DNA from: Mycobacterium sp. URHB0044
Lineage (GTDB): Bacteria > Actinomycetota > Actinomycetes > Mycobacteriales > Mycobacteriaceae
Assembly: GCF_000620625.1 (NCBI RefSeq)
Contig: NZ_KK211157.1
Span: forward strand, 119,804 to 183,803
Direction of reading: 5' to 3'
DNA: 64,000 bases
Shown in pieces: positions 9,020 through 17,266 of this stretch. The notes below the pieces were generated by a model. That model was not told the DNA's origin, did not search any database, and saw only the letters and a list, made by a program, of their open reading frames with translations. Position 1 is the first letter of the stretch, and the number at the start of each line of letters is the position of its first letter. A program made the position numbers and the translations under genes.

Positions 9020-9873
9020 CCAAGCCCGGTGGCAACCGGAACCGCCCCCGGGCAATGCGCATCCTGCCCAGCGCCACCACAGTGCTGGCCATCTGCGCGG
9101 GCCTGACGTCGATCAAGTTCGCCTTGGACGACCGGCCGCACATCGCGCTCGCGCTGATCGGCGCGGCCGCCGTTTTGGACGGCATCGACGGCGGCATCGC
9201 GCGCGCACTCGACGCGCAGTCCAGGATGGGCGCCGAGATCGATTCGCTCGCCGACGCCGTCAACTTCGGTGTGGCGCCCGCGCTCGTCATCTACGTGACG
9301 CTGCTGCCGGACTCGCCGGTCGGCTGGATCTTCGTGCTGCTCTACGCGGTGTGCATCGTGCTTCGACTGGCCAGGTTCAATGCGCTGCTCGACGACGACA
9401 CCAGGCCCGCCTACACCCGCGAATTCTTCACCGGCATGCCCGCGCCGTGTGGCGCTGTCGGCACGATCGGTCCACTGGCCGCGCTACTGCAGTTCGGCGA
9501 GGGCTGGTGGACGTCGCAGTGGTTCGTCTGCCTGTGGCTGGCCGCCAACTCGGCGCTGCTCGTCAGCCGGGTGCCCACACTGGCGCTCAAGGCGATCTCG
9601 GTCCCGACGAACGCCGCGCCCATCCTGTTGATCCTCGTCGCGCTCGCGGCGGCAGGCCTGTTGCTGTTTCCCTACGTGCTGGTCCTGTTGATCATCGTCG
9701 GCTACGTCTGCATCATTCCGTTCACCATCCGCAGCCAGCGCTGGGTGGCTGCCCGCCCCGAGACGTGGGACGTCAAACCGCAACAGCGCCGCGCCGCACG
9801 CAGGGCCATCCGCCGGGCGCAGCCGAACCGTCGCTCGATGACCCGGCTCGGACTGCGCAAGCCCGGCGCATGA
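9016..9873 (+). CDS. pssA: CDP-diacylglycerol-serine O-phosphatidyltransferase
   Basis: A 285-residue integral membrane enzyme making phosphatidylserine from CDP-diacylglycerol and serine. The CDP-alcohol phosphatidyltransferase signature is complete: Asp58-Gly59, Ala62-Arg63, Gly72, Asp76 and Asp80, in the segment from LDGIDGGIARALDA to EIDSLADA. Several hydrophobic helices follow, ending in a basic tail rich in Arg. It overlaps psd at its start (GTGA) and the AAA ATPase at its end (ATGA). The three genes therefore form a tightly coupled unit, as in Rv0437c-Rv0435c. Confidence 0.95.
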   Translation: MTKPGGNRNRPRAMRILPSATTVLAICAGLTSIKFALDDRPHIALALIGAAAVLDGIDGGIARALDAQSRMGAEIDSLADAVNFGVAPALVIYVTLLPDSPVGWIFVLLYAVCIVLRLARFNALLDDDTRPAYTREFFTGMPAPCGAVGTIGPLAALLQFGEGWWTSQWFVCLWLAANSALLVSRVPTLALKAISVPTNAAPILLILVALAAAGLLLFPYVLVLLIIVGYVCIIPFTIRSQRWVAARPETWDVKPQQRRAARRAIRRAQPNRRSMTRLGLRKPGA

Positions 9874-12077
9874 CACAGCTCGAGGCGACCGACGATCCGC
9901 CGCTGTCCCACCTCAGGTTGACGGCCCGACTCAACACGTCGGCCACGGATTCACGCCGCGGCGTCGTCCGTCTTCACCCGGAAGCGATTGCAGCGCTTGG
10001 CATCCGGGAGTGGGACGCGATCTCACTGACCGGTGCCCGCACCACGGCGGCGGTGGCGGGCATCGCAGGCCCCGACGTTCCCGCGGGCACGGCCCTGCTC
10101 GACGACGTCACGTTGTCGAACGCCGGTCTGCGGGAGAACACCACGGTGATCGTGGCGCCCGTGACGGTGTACGGCGCGAAGTCGGTGACGCTGACGGGCT
10201 CCCGGCTGGCCACTCAGTCGGTGTCGCCGGCCACGTTGCGAATGGCGTTGCTGGGCAAGGTGATGACGGTCGGTGACACCGTGTCGTTGCTGCCCCGCGA
10301 CCTCGGCCCGGGGACGTCCACCTCGGCGGCCACCGCCGCGCTGGCATCGTCGGTCGGCATCACCTGGACCTCGGAGCTGCTCACCGTGACCGGCACCGAC
10401 CCGGCCGGCCCGGTTAGCGTGCAACCGAATTCGCTGGTCTCGTGGGGTGACGGGACGGAACTGACGGCGCAGCCCACGACCGCCCAGCACACCGTGAGCA
10501 CGCCGACGGTGACACCGGCCGGCCCGTCGATTCCGATCGACGATCTCAAGGGTGCCCACGTTCAGGCCGGCCGCCTCACCGAATGGCTGAAGCTCGCCCT
10601 GGATGAACCCAAACTCCTCGAAACGTTGGGCGCCAAGCCCAATCTCGGCGTGCTGGTGTCGGGGCCTGCAGGAGTGGGCAAGGCCGCGCTGGTACGCACG
10701 GTATGCGCCGCGCGGCGACTGGTCGAGTTGGACGGCCCCGAGGTCGGGGCGCTACGCGCCGAGGAACGACTGGCCAGTGTGTCGTCGGCGGTCGCCACGG
10801 TTCGCGACGGCGGCGGCGTGCTGCTCATCACCGACGTCGACGCGCTGTTGCCGGCTACCGCGGAGCCCGTCGCAACGCTGATCCTCGCCGAACTCCGTGC
10901 CGCCGTAGCGACGCCGGGAGTGGCGTTCATCGCGACGTCGGCGGTGCCGGACGCCGTCGACGCCCGGCTGCGGGCACCCGACGTGTGCGATCGCGAGCTC
11001 GGCATGAGCCTGCCCGACGGTGCCACCCGCACGGCGTTGCTCGAGGTGCTGCTGCGCGGGGTCCCTGCCGAGGGTCTTCAGCTCGACGAGATCGGCCAGC
11101 GCACACCAGGTTTCGTGGTCGCCGACCTTGCGGCGCTGGTTCGCGAGGCCGCACTTCGCGCAGCTGCCCGTGCGAGCGCCGACGGCAAGCCACCCGCACT
11201 GACGCAGGACGACTTCACCGGCGCACTGTCCGTGATCCGCCCGCTGTCCCGCTCGGCGACCGAGGAGGTCGCCGTCGGATCGGTGACGCTGGACGACGTT
11301 GGCGACATGGTCGAGACCAAGCAGGCCCTCACCGAGGCGGTGCTGTGGCCGCTGCAGCATCCCGACACGTTCGCCCGCCTCGGCGTCGAACCTCCGCGGG
11401 GCGTGTTGCTGTACGGCCCGCCGGGCTGCGGCAAGACGTTCGTGGTGCGGGCGCTCGCCAGCACCGGCCGGCTGTCGGTGCACGCCGTCAAGGGCGCTGA
11501 GCTGATGGACAAGTGGGTCGGTTCGTCGGAGAAGGCCGTACGCGAATTGTTCAGGCGCGCCCGTGATTCCGCGCCATCGCTGGTGTTCCTCGACGAGATC
11601 GACGCGCTCGCGCCTCGACGGGGCCAGAGCTTCGATTCGGGGGTGACCGACCGCGTTGTGGCCGCTCTGCTCACCGAACTCGACGGCATCGACCCGCTGC
11701 GGGACGTCGTCGTGCTCGGCGCCACCAACCGGCCCGATCTGATCGACCCCGCGCTGCTGCGGCCGGGCCGGCTGGAGAAGTTGGTGTTCGTGGAGCCGCC
11801 CGACGCGCAGGCGCGCCGCGAGATCCTGCGCACGTCGGGCAAGTCGATCCCGTTGGGTCCCGAGGTGAACCTCGACGAGATCGCCGACGATCTGGACGGC
11901 TACAGCGCCGCCGACTGCGTGGCGCTGTTGCGCGAATCCGCGCTGACCGCGATGCGGCGGTCGATCGACGCCGCCGACGTCACCGCGGCCGACGTCGAGA
12001 AGGCCAGGGCGACGGTGCGGCCGTCGCTGGACCCCGTGCAGGTGGAGGCGCTTCGGGCGTTCTCCGAGAACAGGTGA
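9870..12077 (+). CDS. CDC48/p97-like AAA ATPase (Rv0435c-like)
   Basis: A 735-residue double-AAA protein. An N-domain of the CDC48 type (RLHPEAIAALGIREWDAISL) precedes two AAA modules. D2 is canonical, with Walker A GPPGCGKT (Lys522), Walker B LVFLDEIDAL, and arginine-finger region DPALLRPGRLE. D1 is degenerate: GPAGVGKAAL (Gly265-Lys271) has Ala where Thr/Ser is expected, and its Walker B reads LLITDVDAL, so the DE pair is TD. The frame is open back to 8979, but the ATG at 9870, overlapping the pssA stop, gives the length expected for Rv0435c (728 residues). The substrate is unknown; the coupling to phospholipid synthesis genes is conserved but unexplained. Confidence 0.92.
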   Translation: MTQLEATDDPPLSHLRLTARLNTSATDSRRGVVRLHPEAIAALGIREWDAISLTGARTTAAVAGIAGPDVPAGTALLDDVTLSNAGLRENTTVIVAPVTVYGAKSVTLTGSRLATQSVSPATLRMALLGKVMTVGDTVSLLPRDLGPGTSTSAATAALASSVGITWTSELLTVTGTDPAGPVSVQPNSLVSWGDGTELTAQPTTAQHTVSTPTVTPAGPSIPIDDLKGAHVQAGRLTEWLKLALDEPKLLETLGAKPNLGVLVSGPAGVGKAALVRTVCAARRLVELDGPEVGALRAEERLASVSSAVATVRDGGGVLLITDVDALLPATAEPVATLILAELRAAVATPGVAFIATSAVPDAVDARLRAPDVCDRELGMSLPDGATRTALLEVLLRGVPAEGLQLDEIGQRTPGFVVADLAALVREAALRAAARASADGKPPALTQDDFTGALSVIRPLSRSATEEVAVGSVTLDDVGDMVETKQALTEAVLWPLQHPDTFARLGVEPPRGVLLYGPPGCGKTFVVRALASTGRLSVHAVKGAELMDKWVGSSEKAVRELFRRARDSAPSLVFLDEIDALAPRRGQSFDSGVTDRVVAALLTELDGIDPLRDVVVLGATNRPDLIDPALLRPGRLEKLVFVEPPDAQARREILRTSGKSIPLGPEVNLDEIADDLDGYSAADCVALLRESALTAMRRSIDAADVTAADVEKARATVRPSLDPVQVEALRAFSENR

Positions 12078-12081
12078 TTCG

Positions 12082-12173
12082 CGGCCCTATGGGCGTTTTC
12101 GACACCAGGGTCGTTGATGGGTGCCGATGCGGGTGAACCAACGACCGTGGCGTGGAAATGGCCCATAGGACCG
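12082..12173. terminator. Large imperfect hairpin between convergent genes
   Basis: An inverted repeat spans almost the whole 127-bp gap between the convergent ATPase and methyltransferase genes. Outer arms 12082-12094 and 12161-12173 match at 12 of 13 positions. Inner arms near 12101-12116 and 12138-12153 match at about 13 of 16, around a roughly 20-base loop. There is no T-tract on either side, which is common for mycobacterial terminators. It probably acts as a bidirectional terminator. A mobile palindromic repeat is the alternative. A smaller hairpin (GGAA...TTCC around CCCATGGG) follows at about 12172-12193. Confidence 0.5.
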
Positions 12174-12204
12174 GAAAGACCCATGGGTTCCGTTGAAGCA
12201 CTAG

Positions 12205-13257
12205 TTACGGGCGGGCCTCGAGGACGAGGTTGAACGGTGTTTCGGTGGCCCGCCGGAACCGGCGGAAGCCGCCGCCGTCGACCACCACTTCGCGCAGTCG
12301 CGCTTCACCGGCCTGAGCGCCGAGCGCAGGACCGTTGCGTGCCAGCGAGACTGGGACGCAGATCTGCGTCGACGCGCCGTACATCACCCGGCCCACCGGG
12401 TTCAGGTTGTCCTCGATCCGATCGTTGGCGAAGGGTTCCACGATCATGGCCGTGCCGTCGTCGTTGATCGCCTGGCGCGCGTGCCGAGACACACTGACCG
12501 GATCGCCCATGTCGTGCAGGCAGTCGAAGAACGCGATGAGGTCGAATCCCTTGCCGCCGTAGCCAACTGCGTCCGCGACCTCGAAGCGTGCGTTCGACGC
12601 ACCGGCCGCCGCGGCCTTCTTGCCTGCCACGTCGATCGACTCGTCGTGGTAGTCGTAACCGATGAACTCCGAGTTCGGGTAGGTCTTCGCCATCAGGATC
12701 GTGCTGGCGCCGTGCCCACATCCGACGTCGGCAACCTTGGCGCCGCTCTTCAGTTTCTCGACGACGCCGTCGAGCGCGGGAAGCCAGGAGTCGATCAGGC
12801 TGACGTTGTAGCCGGCGCGGAAGAAGCGCTCGGTGCCCTCGAACAGGCACGGGTGGTGTTCGCCCCACTCCATGCCCGCCCCGGACTTGAAGTTGTCGAG
12901 CGTCTGCCCGAGCGCGTGAAAGGTCGCTTCGACGATGTTGTAAGCACCGGGCATGTCGACCGGGCCGTTCGGGTCGGTGAGACACAGCGCCTGTTCGGGG
13001 CTCAGTGACCACTCCCCGGATGACGCGTCGAAGTCCACGTATCCCCCGGCGCCCTGATTGCCGAGCCATTCGCGGACATAGCGTTCGTTGGTGCCGGTGC
13101 GCTGCGCCAGTTCGCCGGGCGTCAGCGGGCCCTTCGCCAGTTCGCGGTACAACCCGAGGCGGTCGCCGACGAGGATCAGCGTCGCACTCATCGCGGCCCC
13201 GAGATCACCGACGGCCTTGCCAAGGAATTCGTTGAGCTTGTTTTCGTCGACAGCCAT
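12205..13257 (-). CDS. SAM-dependent methyltransferase with N-terminal winged helix (Rv2258c-like)
   Basis: A 350-residue protein. Residues about 15-90 form a winged-helix dimerisation region (LGLYRELAKGPLTPGELAQRTG..YVREWL). A class I methyltransferase fold follows, with motif I VADVGCGHGAS, an acidic motif II FIGYDYHDES, and post-motif FDLIAFFDCLHDMGDP. The architecture matches M. tuberculosis Rv2258c, described structurally as a small-molecule methyltransferase. The start is ATG 13257; a divergent DUF1707 gene begins 158 bp away. The acceptor substrate is unknown. Confidence 0.88.
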   Translation of the reverse strand: MAVDENKLNEFLGKAVGDLGAAMSATLILVGDRLGLYRELAKGPLTPGELAQRTGTNERYVREWLGNQGAGGYVDFDASSGEWSLSPEQALCLTDPNGPVDMPGAYNIVEATFHALGQTLDNFKSGAGMEWGEHHPCLFEGTERFFRAGYNVSLIDSWLPALDGVVEKLKSGAKVADVGCGHGASTILMAKTYPNSEFIGYDYHDESIDVAGKKAAAAGASNARFEVADAVGYGGKGFDLIAFFDCLHDMGDPVSVSRHARQAINDDGTAMIVEPFANDRIEDNLNPVGRVMYGASTQICVPVSLARNGPALGAQAGEARLREVVVDGGGFRRFRRATETPFNLVLEARP

Positions 13258-13415
13258 GGCCCCATCGTGAGCGCGACGGCGGCCAGTTATCGCGGTTTGG
13301 CCATCTAGCCCTCAGCGAGGGCGGCCAAGCATTCAACCCGAACCGTTGACACTCCGAAATCGACATGTCACAGTAGGACTATCGAAACTAGGCAGCGTCA
13401 AGATCGGAGCCCGAC

Positions 13416-13844
13416 ATGACCACTCTTGCTCAGCAGCCAACCGCCGTCCGCGCCGGTGACCGCGACCGGGAGACCACCGCCAACTACCTAGGGCAGGCCC
13501 TTGCTCAGGGCTACCTCGACATGGCCGAATACGAACGCCGCGTGCAGACTGCCTTCGCCGCGCAGACCAACGCGGAACTGCGCCAACTCTTGGCTGACCT
13601 GCCCGTGGGATATCTGCGCCGTAGCGACCCGCGCAGGCGCGCCGCTCGCCAACGGGCGGCGCGGATGTCGGTGCGCCTGCACCTCGCCGCCTACCTCCTG
13701 ATGGTCGTCATCGTGCTCACGGTGTGGCTGGCCGTCGCTCTGTCGGCGGGTGCCTGGTACTTCTGGCCGGTCTGGCCCATCCTCGGCGCGGGCATCGGTG
13801 TGCTTGGTCACGCCATCCCGGTGCGCATGGCCACGCGGCGGTAG
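13416..13844 (+). CDS. DUF1707 (SHOCT-like) membrane protein
   Basis: A 142-residue protein with an N-terminal DUF1707 module (RAGDRDRETTANYLGQALAQ, then YERRVQTAFAAQTNAELRQL and LADLPVG). After a basic linker come two transmembrane segments (AAYLLMVVIVLTVWLAVAL and FWPVWPILGAGIGVLGHA). DUF1707 proteins are common small membrane proteins in actinobacteria with no assigned reaction. A TTGACA at 13346-13351 could be a -35 element, but the spacing to a clear -10 is poor. The gene precedes the mrp operon by 84 bp on the same strand. Confidence 0.85.
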   Translation: MTTLAQQPTAVRAGDRDRETTANYLGQALAQGYLDMAEYERRVQTAFAAQTNAELRQLLADLPVGYLRRSDPRRRAARQRAARMSVRLHLAAYLLMVVIVLTVWLAVALSAGAWYFWPVWPILGAGIGVLGHAIPVRMATRR

Positions 13845-13928
13845 CCCGAGCACCCGACCCGTAAACTGGCCTGAGACAAAGCCAGCCAAATACTCAGACG
13901 GCTGACACCCCGCTCGATACGGAGTGCC

Positions 13929-16799
13929 ATGCTCGCCATCCTCGTTGCGCACGCGGTCGCCGCCGTGGTCGCGCCGGTGCTCGTGCACCGTTGGGGACGG
14001 CAAGCGTTCTATCCGCTGGCACTCGTACCGCTCGGCTCATTGGTGTGGGTGATCCAGAACTGGCCGGGACGTGGCGACCATCGCGTCGACGTCGACTGGG
14101 TGCCCGAGCTGTCGATGAACATCACACTTCGGTTCGACGCGCTCGCCGCGATCATGAGCGTGCTGGTGCTCGGCATCGGCGCTCTGGTGCTGTTGTACTG
14201 CGCCGAGTACTTCCACCACCACGACGGCCACACCGAGAAGCGCCTGCCCAGCTTCGCCGCCGAGCTCGTCGCCTTCTCCGGCGCCATGTTCGGCCTGGTG
14301 GTGAGCGACAACATGCTGCTGCTCTACCTGTTCTGGGAACTGACCACGGTGTTGTCGTTCCTGCTGGTCGGCCACTACGCCGAACGCGCCACCAGCCGGC
14401 GGGCGGCCACCCAGGCACTGCTGGTCACGACCGCGGGCGGGCTGGCGATGTTGGTCGGCATCGTCATCCTCGGCACGACGTCCGGCACCTACCTGTTGTC
14501 CGAGCTGATCGCCGACCCGCCGTCGGGCCAGCTCGTGTCGGTCGCCGTCGTGCTGGTGTTGGTCGGCGCGCTGTCCAAGTCGGCAATCGTGCCCATGCAC
14601 TTCTGGCTGCCGGGCGCGATGGCCGCACCGACGCCGGTCAGCGCCTATCTGCACGCGGCGGCCATGGTGAAGGCGGGCGTCTACCTGGTGGCCCGGATGA
14701 CACCCGGGTTCGCCGACTCTCCCCCGTGGCGCCCGATCGTGGTGACCCTCGGCCTGCTGACGATGCTGCTCGCCGGTTGGCGAGCCGTACGCGAATACGA
14801 CCTCAAGCTGATCCTGGCGTTCGGCACCGTCAGCCAACTCGGTCTGATCACGCTCATGGTCGGCACCGGTGGCGGCGATCTGATGCTGGCGGGCCTGGCG
14901 ATGTTGTGCGCGCACGCCATGTTCAAGGCCGCACTGTTCATGGTCGTCGGCATCATCGACCACGCCACCGGCACCCGCGACATCCGCCGGCTCGCGTGGT
15001 TGGGCCGACGGCACCGGCCGCTGTTCGTCGTCGCCGCTGCCGCGACCGCCAGCATGGCCGCGCTGCCGCCGTTCCTCGGGTTCGTCGCGAAGGAAGCGGA
15101 CTTCGAGACACTCGCGCACAGTGCGTCGCTCGGTGCGGCCGCGCCGTTCGTGCTCGGCGGCGTGGTGTTCGGTTCGGTCTTCACCACCATCTACAGCCTG
15201 CGCTTCCTATACGGCGCGTTCGCGCGCAAGGGACGGTCCACGCCGAGTCAGCGGGTGGCCGAAATGCACAGGCCGCCAGCCTCTTTCCTGGTCGCCCCCG
15301 GCATCCTGGCGACCGCTGGCCTGCTGTTCGGTGTCTGGCCGACCGGCCTCGACCAGGTGCTCGACGGCTACGCCGACACCGTGCCGGGCGGCGCGGGCTA
15401 TCACCTGGCGCTGTGGCACGGCGTGACTGCGCCGCTGGCGCTGTCGGCTCTGGTGCTCGCCGTGGGCATCGCGGCGTTCTTCGCACGCACCCGGCTGCGC
15501 CGCGTCCGGGTGGGCTACCTGCCGCTCGGCAATGCCGACCGCATCTACGACGCAGTGATCCGCGGCGCCGACGTCTTCGCGGTGCGGCTGACCTCTCTGA
15601 CGCAGCGCGGCTCGATTCCGGCAACGCAGTCGGCGATCCTGTCGATGCTCGTCCTGCTGCCCATCGCGATGTTGGTGCTGGGCGCCCGCGATCGGCCGCA
15701 GCTCCAGCTGTGGGACTCACCGCTGCTGGTAGTGGTCGGACTGATCATCCTTGCCGCCGCGCTCAGCGCAACCGTCCTGCGCAACCGGCTGGCCGCAGTG
15801 CTGTTGGTCGGCGTCACCGGCTACGGCTGCGGCGCCATCTTCGTGTTCCACGGCGCACCCGATCTGGCCCTCACCCAATTCCTGGTCGAGACACTGACAT
15901 TGGTGGTGTTCGTGTTGGTGCTCCGCACGCTGCCCGCCGAAGCGGACGCCGTCAAGATGCGACAGCACCGGCTGCCGCGGGCGTTGCTGGCCCTTGCGGT
16001 CGGCGGCAGTGTCACGGCACTCGCGGTGTTCGCGATGTCCGCGCGCACCACGACGCCCATCGCCGACCTGCTGCCCGACGCGGCCTACTACAGGGGGCAC
16101 GGGTCGAACACGGTCAACGTGCTGCTCGTCGACATCCGCGCGTGGGACACCATGGGAGAGATCTCGGTGTTACTGGTGGCTGCGACGGGTGTGGCCTCGA
16201 TGGTCTTCCGGCACAGGCGGTTTGGCACCGCCCCGCGCGTCAGCGATGCCGGGCAGCCCGATATCGGCCGGATCCCGGTGCTCCCGACCAGTCCTGCCGT
16301 CGGCGAGATCACGTGGCTGCGCGGCAGCGAACTACGTGATCCGCGGTACCGGTCGCTGGTGCTCGAGGTCGCCACCCGGATCATCTTCCCGCTCATCATG
16401 GTGCTGTCGGCGTACTTCTTCTTCGCGGGTCACAACACTCCCGGCGGCGGCTTCGCCGGCGGCCTGACCGCCGGGCTCGCCCTGGTCTTGCGCTACCTGG
16501 CAGGCGGCCGCTACGAACTCGGCGAGGCGCTGCCCCTGGACGCGGGCAAGGTGCTGGGCGCGGGCCTGGCGCTGTCGGCGGGAACCGCCGTCACGTCACT
16601 GCTGGTCGGCGCCCCCGTGCTGTCGTCGGCGCTGATCCAGTTCGACGTCCCGGTGCTCGGCTCGGTCAAGTTCGTCACCGCACTGTTCTTCGACCTCGGC
16701 GTCTACCTGATCGTGGTGGGCCTGGTGCTCGACGTGCTACGTAGCCTCGGAGCGCGCGTCGACGTCGAGATGGCGCGGCTGCACCGGGTGGCCCCATGA
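13929..16799 (+). CDS. mnhA: Mrp Na+/H+ antiporter subunit A with fused subunit B domain
   Basis: A 956-residue polytopic protein, the large subunit of the Mrp (Mnh) cation/proton antiporter, related to NuoL of complex I. It carries the proton-pump core (DNMLLLYLFWELTTVLSFLL, the lysine-bearing region KSAIVPMHFWLPGAM, and HAMFKAALFMVVG). An MnhB domain lies at the C-terminus (ATRIIFPLIMVLSAYFFFAG followed by HNTPGGGFAGG). There is no separate mnhB, so this is a six-gene (A-B fused) Mrp operon. The start is ATG 13929 with GGAG four bases upstream. It overlaps mnhC by 4 bp. The complex exports Na+ and supports pH and salt homeostasis. Confidence 0.95.
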   Translation: MLAILVAHAVAAVVAPVLVHRWGRQAFYPLALVPLGSLVWVIQNWPGRGDHRVDVDWVPELSMNITLRFDALAAIMSVLVLGIGALVLLYCAEYFHHHDGHTEKRLPSFAAELVAFSGAMFGLVVSDNMLLLYLFWELTTVLSFLLVGHYAERATSRRAATQALLVTTAGGLAMLVGIVILGTTSGTYLLSELIADPPSGQLVSVAVVLVLVGALSKSAIVPMHFWLPGAMAAPTPVSAYLHAAAMVKAGVYLVARMTPGFADSPPWRPIVVTLGLLTMLLAGWRAVREYDLKLILAFGTVSQLGLITLMVGTGGGDLMLAGLAMLCAHAMFKAALFMVVGIIDHATGTRDIRRLAWLGRRHRPLFVVAAAATASMAALPPFLGFVAKEADFETLAHSASLGAAAPFVLGGVVFGSVFTTIYSLRFLYGAFARKGRSTPSQRVAEMHRPPASFLVAPGILATAGLLFGVWPTGLDQVLDGYADTVPGGAGYHLALWHGVTAPLALSALVLAVGIAAFFARTRLRRVRVGYLPLGNADRIYDAVIRGADVFAVRLTSLTQRGSIPATQSAILSMLVLLPIAMLVLGARDRPQLQLWDSPLLVVVGLIILAAALSATVLRNRLAAVLLVGVTGYGCGAIFVFHGAPDLALTQFLVETLTLVVFVLVLRTLPAEADAVKMRQHRLPRALLALAVGGSVTALAVFAMSARTTTPIADLLPDAAYYRGHGSNTVNVLLVDIRAWDTMGEISVLLVAATGVASMVFRHRRFGTAPRVSDAGQPDIGRIPVLPTSPAVGEITWLRGSELRDPRYRSLVLEVATRIIFPLIMVLSAYFFFAGHNTPGGGFAGGLTAGLALVLRYLAGGRYELGEALPLDAGKVLGAGLALSAGTAVTSLLVGAPVLSSALIQFDVPVLGSVKFVTALFFDLGVYLIVVGLVLDVLRSLGARVDVEMARLHRVAP

Positions 16800-17266
16800 C
16801 GGCCAACCTGGTTCCGCTGCTCCTCATCGGCGGCCTCACCAGCACGGGCGTCTACCTGCTGCTGGAACGCAACCTGACGCGAATGCTGTTGGGGCTGTTG
16901 CTCATCGGCAACGCCGTCAACCTGCTGATCCTCACGGTCAGCGGGCCGTCGGGCAACCCGCCCGTGCGCGGCCGGATCAGCGACGGCAAGACCACCACCG
17001 CCGATCCGTTGGCCCAGGGCATGATCCTCACCGCGATCGTCATCACCATGGGCATCGCGGCGTTCGTGCTGGCCTTGACCTACCGGTCCTACCGACTGTC
17101 GCGCGCCGAGGAGATCGCCAACGACGCCGAGGACGCCAGGGTCGCACAACTGTCGGCGCTTGAGGCCGACCTACTCGAAGAGGACGTTCCGAAGGCCGAC
17201 CGCGCAAAGGACACCGACGAACCCGACGAACTCGACGCGCTGCCCGGCCACGAGGGGTCCCGATGA
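16796..17266 (+). CDS. mnhC: Mrp antiporter subunit C
   Basis: A 156-residue subunit C, homologous to NuoK, with three transmembrane segments. The family stretch STGVYLLLERNLTRMLLG is followed by LLIGNAVNLLILT and, after a polar loop, DPLAQGMILTAIVI. The last 45 or so residues are a hydrophilic acidic tail, longer than in most NuoK-like proteins but common in actinobacterial MnhC. The start ATG sits in an ATGA overlap with mnhA, and the stop overlaps mnhD the same way. Confidence 0.95.
   Translation: MTANLVPLLLIGGLTSTGVYLLLERNLTRMLLGLLLIGNAVNLLILTVSGPSGNPPVRGRISDGKTTTADPLAQGMILTAIVITMGIAAFVLALTYRSYRLSRAEEIANDAEDARVAQLSALEADLLEEDVPKADRAKDTDEPDELDALPGHEGSR

Noticed and set aside
13991..16339. 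A 782-residue open frame inside mnhA, same strand
   Set aside because: It is the high-GC shadow of the mnhA frame: rich in Arg, Gly and Ala and without any family motif, whereas the mnhA frame has clear antiporter signatures.
13929..17266. Missing mnhB suggesting an incomplete Mrp operon
   Set aside because: The MnhB domain is fused to the C-terminus of MnhA, the known six-gene arrangement.
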